Origin: Planctomycetaceae bacterium
Lineage (GTDB): Bacteria; Planctomycetota; Planctomycetia; Gemmatales; Gemmataceae
Length of the DNA stretch: 64,000 bases
Assembly (NCBI GenBank): GCA_013823135.1
Contig: PNLP01000033.1
Span: 1 to 64,000 of the forward strand
Direction of reading: 5' to 3'
How positions within the stretch are numbered: position 1 is the first letter of the stretch; each line of letters opens with the position of its first letter. The notes beneath the pieces were generated by a model. That model ran no database searches. It was not told the DNA's origin and saw only the letters and a list, made by a program, of their open reading frames with translations. Of the stretch, positions 60,138-64,000 are shown piece by piece. The translations under genes and the position numbers were made by a program.

Positions 60138-60908
60138 ATGGGTCGCGCCACACTTCTATTTGTGTTCGCTTTCATGTCGTCGGGGTGCGCGACCTTCGCG
60201 AAGAAGCCAGACACCCCCGCGGACGACCTCACGCCCGCACAACTCCTCGCAATGCCGGCTCCCCCGAACGAGCGTTACTACTTGCTCGTATTCGGGTCGC
60301 AATCCACGCCCAAAGTTGCGAAGTATACGCACTCGTGGGCCACGGTGGTGAAGGTGACGGACATGGGGCCGGGGGTTGCTCCCGCAATCGAACCGCAAAC
60401 CATCAGTTGGATGCCCAGGACGCTCGACATTCAATCCCGGAACTTCCGGGTCGAGCCGGGCGTAAATCTCGATATGCACACCTCGATCACCGAGATGCTG
60501 AAGCACGACGAGAAGATCGTGATGTGGGGACCATACGAAATCTGGCACGGTGCCCACACGCGGTTCCTGACGCAAAAGGAGTTCATCGACTCGGGTGCGA
60601 TCGGCTACCAGTGCGTCGATTCCATTGGCGAGGCCGCCCGCACCGGTCGCGGGTGCGATTGCATTCACGCGATCACCGACATGGACCCCATGTACAACCG
60701 GGGCCGATATCCGCTGGCGTTCTTTGGCGTGAGTGCGAGCCGTCACGCGGTTCGGCAGATTGTGAGCCGGGGTGCCGTGATCGACCCGGACAAAACCCAG
60801 GACTGGCTCATCCCCGCACTGTGCCTCGACAAGTACCCGCTCGAACGTGAAGAGTACCGCGGGCCGAAGAAGTCGTTCGATCCGCAGTTGATCATCGGAA
60901 ATCGGTGA
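60138..60908 (+). CDS. Lipoprotein of unknown function
   Basis: 256 residues. ATG 60138 with AAGGAG 6 bases ahead. The signal ends FMSSGC (Cys17). The mature part has RYYLLVFGSQSTPKVAKYTHSWATVVKV near residue 50, then FLTQKEFIDSGAIGYQCVD, a Cys pair (GRGCDCIHAITD), and RYPLAFFGVSASRHAVRQIVSRG. The His and Cys patterns recall a papain-like or amidase fold, but no catalytic set is clear. Such proteins appear in planctomycetes without known function. Confidence 0.85.
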   Translation: MGRATLLFVFAFMSSGCATFAKKPDTPADDLTPAQLLAMPAPPNERYYLLVFGSQSTPKVAKYTHSWATVVKVTDMGPGVAPAIEPQTISWMPRTLDIQSRNFRVEPGVNLDMHTSITEMLKHDEKIVMWGPYEIWHGAHTRFLTQKEFIDSGAIGYQCVDSIGEAARTGRGCDCIHAITDMDPMYNRGRYPLAFFGVSASRHAVRQIVSRGAVIDPDKTQDWLIPALCLDKYPLEREEYRGPKKSFDPQLIIGNR

Positions 60909-60940
60909 ACCTGCGGCGGTTGATGTGTGTCCTCTCGCAC

Positions 60941-60970
60941 GCCCACCCATCTTGGGTGGGCTTTTTGTTT
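60941..60970 (+). terminator. Rho-independent terminator of the lipoprotein gene
   Basis: A 9-base perfect stem GCCCACCCA / TGGGTGGGC with a 3-base loop, followed by TTTTTGTTT. The clearest terminator in the window. Confidence 0.9.
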
Positions 60971-60989
60971 GTCCGAAAGGAGGTGACCC

Positions 60990-61088
60990 ATGCGTCCTCT
61001 TGCAATCACTGTTCGCAGTGTCGCATGTACTTTCCTTCCTTTCCGAGGCAAAGACTCTGATGAGTCGCAAACGGCAGAAGCCTGTTGA
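60990..61088 (+). CDS. 32-residue leader-like ORF with perfect Shine-Dalgarno
   Basis: ATG 60990 lies 5 bases after AAAGGAGGTGA, an almost perfect match to the 16S rRNA 3' tail. The frame reads MRPLAITVRSVACTFLPFRG and ends at TGA 61088, inside the rbfA-like gene that starts at 61060 in another frame. It may be a translational leader that drives the overlapping gene, or the strong Shine-Dalgarno may serve another purpose. The peptide itself has no recognised function. Confidence 0.4.
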   Translation: MRPLAITVRSVACTFLPFRGKDSDESQTAEAC

Positions 61089-61452
61089 TTTGACCACGCT
61101 CGCGGGCGATTTGGGCAGCGAGGACGGCAGCGATCCGAAGCAGTTTCACGCGAAACCGTGGAACGCGCCCAAGCAGGCCGGGCGGAAATCGCTCCAGCTT
61201 TGTACCCAGGTCAAGCACGCTCTGCACGGTTCGCTTGCCGCGTGTGCCGACCCCGTGCTGCAAGCGTTGACGGTGCTCTCAGTGGAACCCGCTCCGCACA
61301 CGGGGCGGTTGCTGGTGATTCTGTCCGCGGACGACCCGGACCGGGCAGCGGTGGAAGCGTCGCTGACTCGGGCCACCGGGTTCTTGCGGTCGGAAGTGGC
61401 GTCGGCGATCTGCCGGCGACACGCACCCGAGCTGGTATTTGAAGTGCTGTGA
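61060..61452 (+). CDS. rbfA: Ribosome-binding factor A-like protein
   Basis: 130 residues. RbfA helps mature the 30S subunit under cold. The C-terminal block LTRATGFLRSEVASAICRRHAPELVFEVL matches the RbfA signature (aGflR-x-n-l-x-R-x-x-P-x-L-x-F). The central strands (LQALTVLSVEPAPHTGRLLVILS) are also consistent. The N-terminal ~40 residues are basic and unusual. ATG 61060 has only GAGG 14 bases ahead and lies within the leader ORF, which suggests coupling. It is not in a nusA-infB-rbfA cluster. The assignment is moderately sure. Confidence 0.72.
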   Translation: MSRKRQKPVDLTTLAGDLGSEDGSDPKQFHAKPWNAPKQAGRKSLQLCTQVKHALHGSLAACADPVLQALTVLSVEPAPHTGRLLVILSADDPDRAAVEASLTRATGFLRSEVASAICRRHAPELVFEVL

Positions 61453-61507
61453 AAACCACGCGGGCCGTCGGAGCAATCCGACGGCTCGCGGCGTTACTGG
61501 AACAGAT

Positions 61508-61906
61508 TCAAGTCGAGCAGGCAGACAATGAGGTTGATTCGGCGTCCAAGAACTGTCGGATGGCGGCCATATTCGTTGTCCACTCGCTGACCTGCTCGCC
61601 CTCCTCGTTCGTCGTGACCCTGGGAAGGAGGTTTACGAAACTGCCGTCGAGCGAGAGCCGCTGCTGAATGTAGCATTCGGCACCCTCACCGTAGGCGACC
61701 CATGCGAATCGCGGGTCGTGCCGGAGGATGACTACCGGTTCGCCTTCAACTAACGCCCGCAGTTGTTCCCGCCAGTGTTGCTCCAAGCCGGTGAAGTCGT
61801 CAGAGTGACACGCAAAGGTCTCACGGAAGTCGCCAGCCACGATCTCGGCGAGTTGCTCACCATCATGGCTAACCTGTGTCGGGGATAGTAGTCGAATCGC
61901 AAACAT
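61508..61906 (-). CDS. Protein of unknown function, 132 residues
   Basis: ATG 61906 with GGAGA adjacent. The product is soluble and acidic, with strand-rich segments (GEPVVILRHDPRFAWVAYGEGAECYIQQRL). The C-terminal part reads EQVSEWTTNMAAIRQFLDAE. I recognise no domain. It is convergent with rbfA and upstream of nothing on the same strand. Codon use is similar to the neighbours. Confidence 0.6.
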   Translation of the reverse strand: MFAIRLLSPTQVSHDGEQLAEIVAGDFRETFACHSDDFTGLEQHWREQLRALVEGEPVVILRHDPRFAWVAYGEGAECYIQQRLSLDGSFVNLLPRVTTNEEGEQVSEWTTNMAAIRQFLDAESTSLSACST

Positions 61907-61943
61907 TCTCCACCACCGAACTGAGAACTGATATGTGTCGGCG

Positions 61944-62183
61944 TTACGCCTCTTCGCTTTGCTGCCCGGCTAGGTCGCCAATGACGCGGTTGACCCCTTC
62001 GTGGTCGAAGATCGAGGGAACGCCACCCGGCCCGGCGAAGAGTGCGATACCATCCCGGATTGCGAGGGCGTCGGGGTGATCGACCTCCAAGCGGTCTCCG
62101 TTCGACATCGCCACTGTGAATGGGCGGAAGGGTGTGCGGTGCTTAAACGCGCAAATTGTTTGATCGAATGTGTCGCGGTCCAT
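61944..62183 (-). CDS. Small protein of unknown function, 79 residues
   Basis: The sequence MDRDTFDQTICAFKHRTPFR, then PFTVAMSNGDRLEVDHPDALAIRDG, then a Gly/Pro turn and IFDHEGVNRVIGDL. This pattern (F-RPFTV-x-x-x-NGD-x-x-x-x-HPDAL-x-x-x) is a form I associate with small planctomycete proteins. It ends in a likely beta-strand set. ATG 62183 has GAGATGAG ahead. It lies 37 bases upstream of the 61508-61906 gene on the same strand, so they may be one unit. Function unknown. Confidence 0.65.
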   Translation of the reverse strand: MDRDTFDQTICAFKHRTPFRPFTVAMSNGDRLEVDHPDALAIRDGIALFAGPGGVPSIFDHEGVNRVIGDLAGQQSEEA

Positions 62184-62843
62184 TGCTCATCTCGGGTTAG
62201 CGGGAGGAACGTTTGTATCCTACCTGCACTTATGTCGAACCGCAACAGTCGCCCATCGTAACCCTGCCGTGAGATATCGTAACCCTGCCGTGAGATTCGG
62301 GGACACCGAAAACGAGCCATGTACGCAGGAATCGGCTGCCACTTGATTTGCATTTCGCGTGTTCGTTGCGAATACTTGTACTGACGAACAGTACCTCTCG
62401 CGTTGATGGTTCATTTCCACGCTCGCCTCAAGACGACTCCCTTTGGGCGTGCGAGCGTGACCGCATCTGGTGACGATCACATCGAAGCCCCACCAGATCG
62501 CAACCACTAATTGAGCCGTCACTTGCGAGGCTTGTGAAATGCTGAACAACCATCGACGTGACCGGGTCGGTGACCTCATCAGGGGCTACCCATGCCACGA
62601 CCACAATCCAAAAACATTGAATCGAAAAGAGTTGTGTCGCAGCCAGGTGGAGACCAGCAGCAGACACACAATTTTATTCGCGAAACGGTTTCCCTTTTGG
62701 GCCGGTTTCGAGGCATCTCCGCTCTTCGGGCATTCCTCCTAAGATCGACCCTGACTGTAACTCCTGCGCCGGGCTGCTGTAAGCCGACGGGTCATAAGTT
62801 GGTATCCTCTCGGCAACTCGCCTTGTCGCCGCCCGGAGCCGCC
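62184..62843. other. 660-base region with little recognised content; tandem repeat inside
   Basis: No convincing gene. Bases 62255-62296 hold two exact tandem copies of a 21-base unit (ATCGTAACCCTGCCGTGAGA+T). Several short open frames overlap on both strands, but none has a Shine-Dalgarno with a plausible protein. It might hold remnants of lost genes. Confidence 0.5.
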
Positions 62844-64000
62844 ATGCTTCGTTTGTCCGCACTCATTCTCGCACTCACGTTGCCGTCCTCGTTTGCCCTC
62901 GCCAGCGACTGGCCCCAGTGGATGGGGCCAAATCGCGACTCGGTCTGGCCCGAAACGGGGATCCTGAAGGCGTTCCCCAAGGACGGCCCCAAGGTGCTTT
63001 GGCGCACGCCCATTTCGCCGGGCTACTCGGGTCCGGCGGTTGTGGGCGGGAAGGTGTACATCACCGATCGCATCCTCGGGAAAGGAGCGATGAACCCCGC
63101 CGATCCGTTCGACATCAAGACCCGCGTGGTCAGCACCGAGCGAGTGCTGTGCCTCGACGCCAAAAGCGGCCAGGAACTCTGGAAGCACGAGTACGACTGC
63201 CCATACCAGATCAGCTATCCCGCCGGTCCCCGCACAACCCCTTGTGTGAACGACGGCAAGGTCTACACCCTCGGGGCGATGGGCGACCTGATTTGCACAG
63301 CGGCCGACTCGGGCAAGGTCGTCTGGGCCAAGAACTTCCCGAAGGACTTTGAAGCGAAAGTTCCGACGTGGGGCTTCTGCGGGCACCCGCTGGTGTACAA
63401 GGATCTCGTCATCTCGCTCGTGGGTGGCGAGGGCTCCGTTGCGGTGGCGTTCGATAAGGCCACGGGGAAGGAACGCTGGCGAGCGCTGAACGCGAAAGAG
63501 ACCGGTTACTGCCCGCCGACGCTCATCACTGTCGGGGGGAAAGATGTGCTGGTGATCTGGCACGCACAGGCGATCAACGGCCTGGAACCGCTCACGGGGA
63601 AGGTACTGTGGACAGTACCGCTGGAGCCGATGTTTGGCATGTCGATCATGGCACCGCGGCAGCACGGCGACAAGCTGTTCGCGGCCGGGATCGGCGGTGC
63701 CAGCGTCGTTCTGAAGCTCGACCCCGCGGGCGACAAGGTGACCCCGATCTGGCAGGAAGTCACCGACAAGGTGAAGGGGATGGCTCCCAAACCCCGTGGC
63801 ATCTACCCGGTCAACATGACGCCATTCGTTGAGGACGGGATCATCTACGGTGTCGATCAACCGGGGATGCTCCGTGCGGTCGAACTGGAGACGGGCAAGA
63901 AGTTGTGGTTCACCTTCAAGCCAGTGATTGGCAAGGATGAGGCCGAAGACTTCAAGGGAGCCGGCTCGGGAACGGCGTTCCTCGTGAAGAACAGCGAACG
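62844..64000 (+). CDS. PQQ-repeat beta-propeller protein, 3' end outside window
   Basis: The first 385 residues of an exported protein. Signal peptide LILALTLPSSFALA; then the planctomycete start SDWPQWMGPNRDSVWPETG. Repeated PQQ-type blades follow, each near L-D-x-x-x-G-x-x-x-W (VLCLDAKSGQELWKHE, TAADSGKVVWAKNF, AFDKATGKERWRAL, EPLTGKVLWTVPL, ELETGKKLWFTF). These may bind a cofactor or a protein partner as in BamB-like proteins. GGAG lies 7 bases before ATG 62844. Confidence 0.93.
   Translation, partial: MLRLSALILALTLPSSFALASDWPQWMGPNRDSVWPETGILKAFPKDGPKVLWRTPISPGYSGPAVVGGKVYITDRILGKGAMNPADPFDIKTRVVSTERVLCLDAKSGQELWKHEYDCPYQISYPAGPRTTPCVNDGKVYTLGAMGDLICTAADSGKVVWAKNFPKDFEAKVPTWGFCGHPLVYKDLVISLVGGEGSVAVAFDKATGKERWRALNAKETGYCPPTLITVGGKDVLVIWHAQAINGLEPLTGKVLWTVPLEPMFGMSIMAPRQHGDKLFAAGIGGASVVLKLDPAGDKVTPIWQEVTDKVKGMAPKPRGIYPVNMTPFVEDGIIYGVDQPGMLRAVELETGKKLWFTFKPVIGKDEAEDFKGAGSGTAFLVKNSE

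Noticed and set aside
62220..62742. Three short frames on both strands in the 62.2-62.8 kb gap
   Set aside because: They overlap each other, lack Shine-Dalgarno sites and show no protein-like pattern.

Overview
The window is GC-rich, densely coded bacterial chromosome and almost certainly comes from a planctomycete close to Gemmata. The evidence is the protein content: a DUF1559 prepilin-like protein, a TIGR03067-type small protein, a DUF1571 lipoprotein, a 1151-residue PVC-type dehydrogenase with a C-terminal CxxCH haem site, Ser/Thr kinases with planctomycete-type N-terminal or LRR extensions, a PQQ-repeat protein, and many long intergenic palindromes. Family assignments come from recognising motifs by eye; no database was searched.

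Layout. 1-7.1 kb: end of a secreted protein, hemF, a CDP-alcohol phosphatidyltransferase divergent from an SDR, two tandem patatin lipoproteins, and a 27-residue basic protein. 7.3-16.0 kb: an eight-gene, one-direction type II fatty-acid/polyketide-like locus (two hotdog dehydratases, FabG, an enlarged ACP, a ketosynthase plus a ketosynthase-like partner without the catalytic Cys, a hydrolase and a GH3-type enzyme). It is bracketed by two copies of a ~230-bp repeat in inverted orientation. 16-31.5 kb: an S21-like protein, a DUF1571 lipoprotein, a receiver protein, GroES, an RRM protein, IF-1, two kinases, a prepilin, an aminotransferase, PolX and a PseG-like protein. 31.6-42.8 kb: parS-like sites and parB, tRNA-Pro, tRNA-Ser, a PIG-V-like membrane enzyme, Uma2, the large haem dehydrogenase, AlkD and a cysteine desulfurase. 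42.9-48.5 kb: the replication-origin block dnaA - oriC - dnaN - dciA - gyrB. 48.6-64 kb: ispF, cysS, ruvC-ruvA-(small ORF)-ruvB, an rsmH-LysM-DUF454 operon, a WecA/MraY-like transferase, a class V aminotransferase, a lipoprotein, rbfA and the start of a PQQ-repeat protein.

Three things stand out. First, the lipid/polyketide-like locus has the logic of an uncommon type II PKS: an active KS paired with a CLF-like KS (Cys to Asp, His to Asn), two different dehydratase subunits (one with Glu to Gln), a KR and an odd ACP. It looks able to make a reduced or polyene acyl chain, and the GH3-like enzyme could activate it. Second, the chromosome origin is visible, with two perfect inverted DnaA boxes, an AT-rich unwinding candidate, a short DnaA expressed from a promoter that would give a nearly leaderless mRNA, and parS-like palindromes beside parB about 11 kb away. 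Third, intergenic palindromes of at least ten kinds occur throughout. One kind (CCACGGGG-N5-CCCCGTGG) is read as the same peptide, HGD(K/E)PRG, in the tails of two unrelated proteins.
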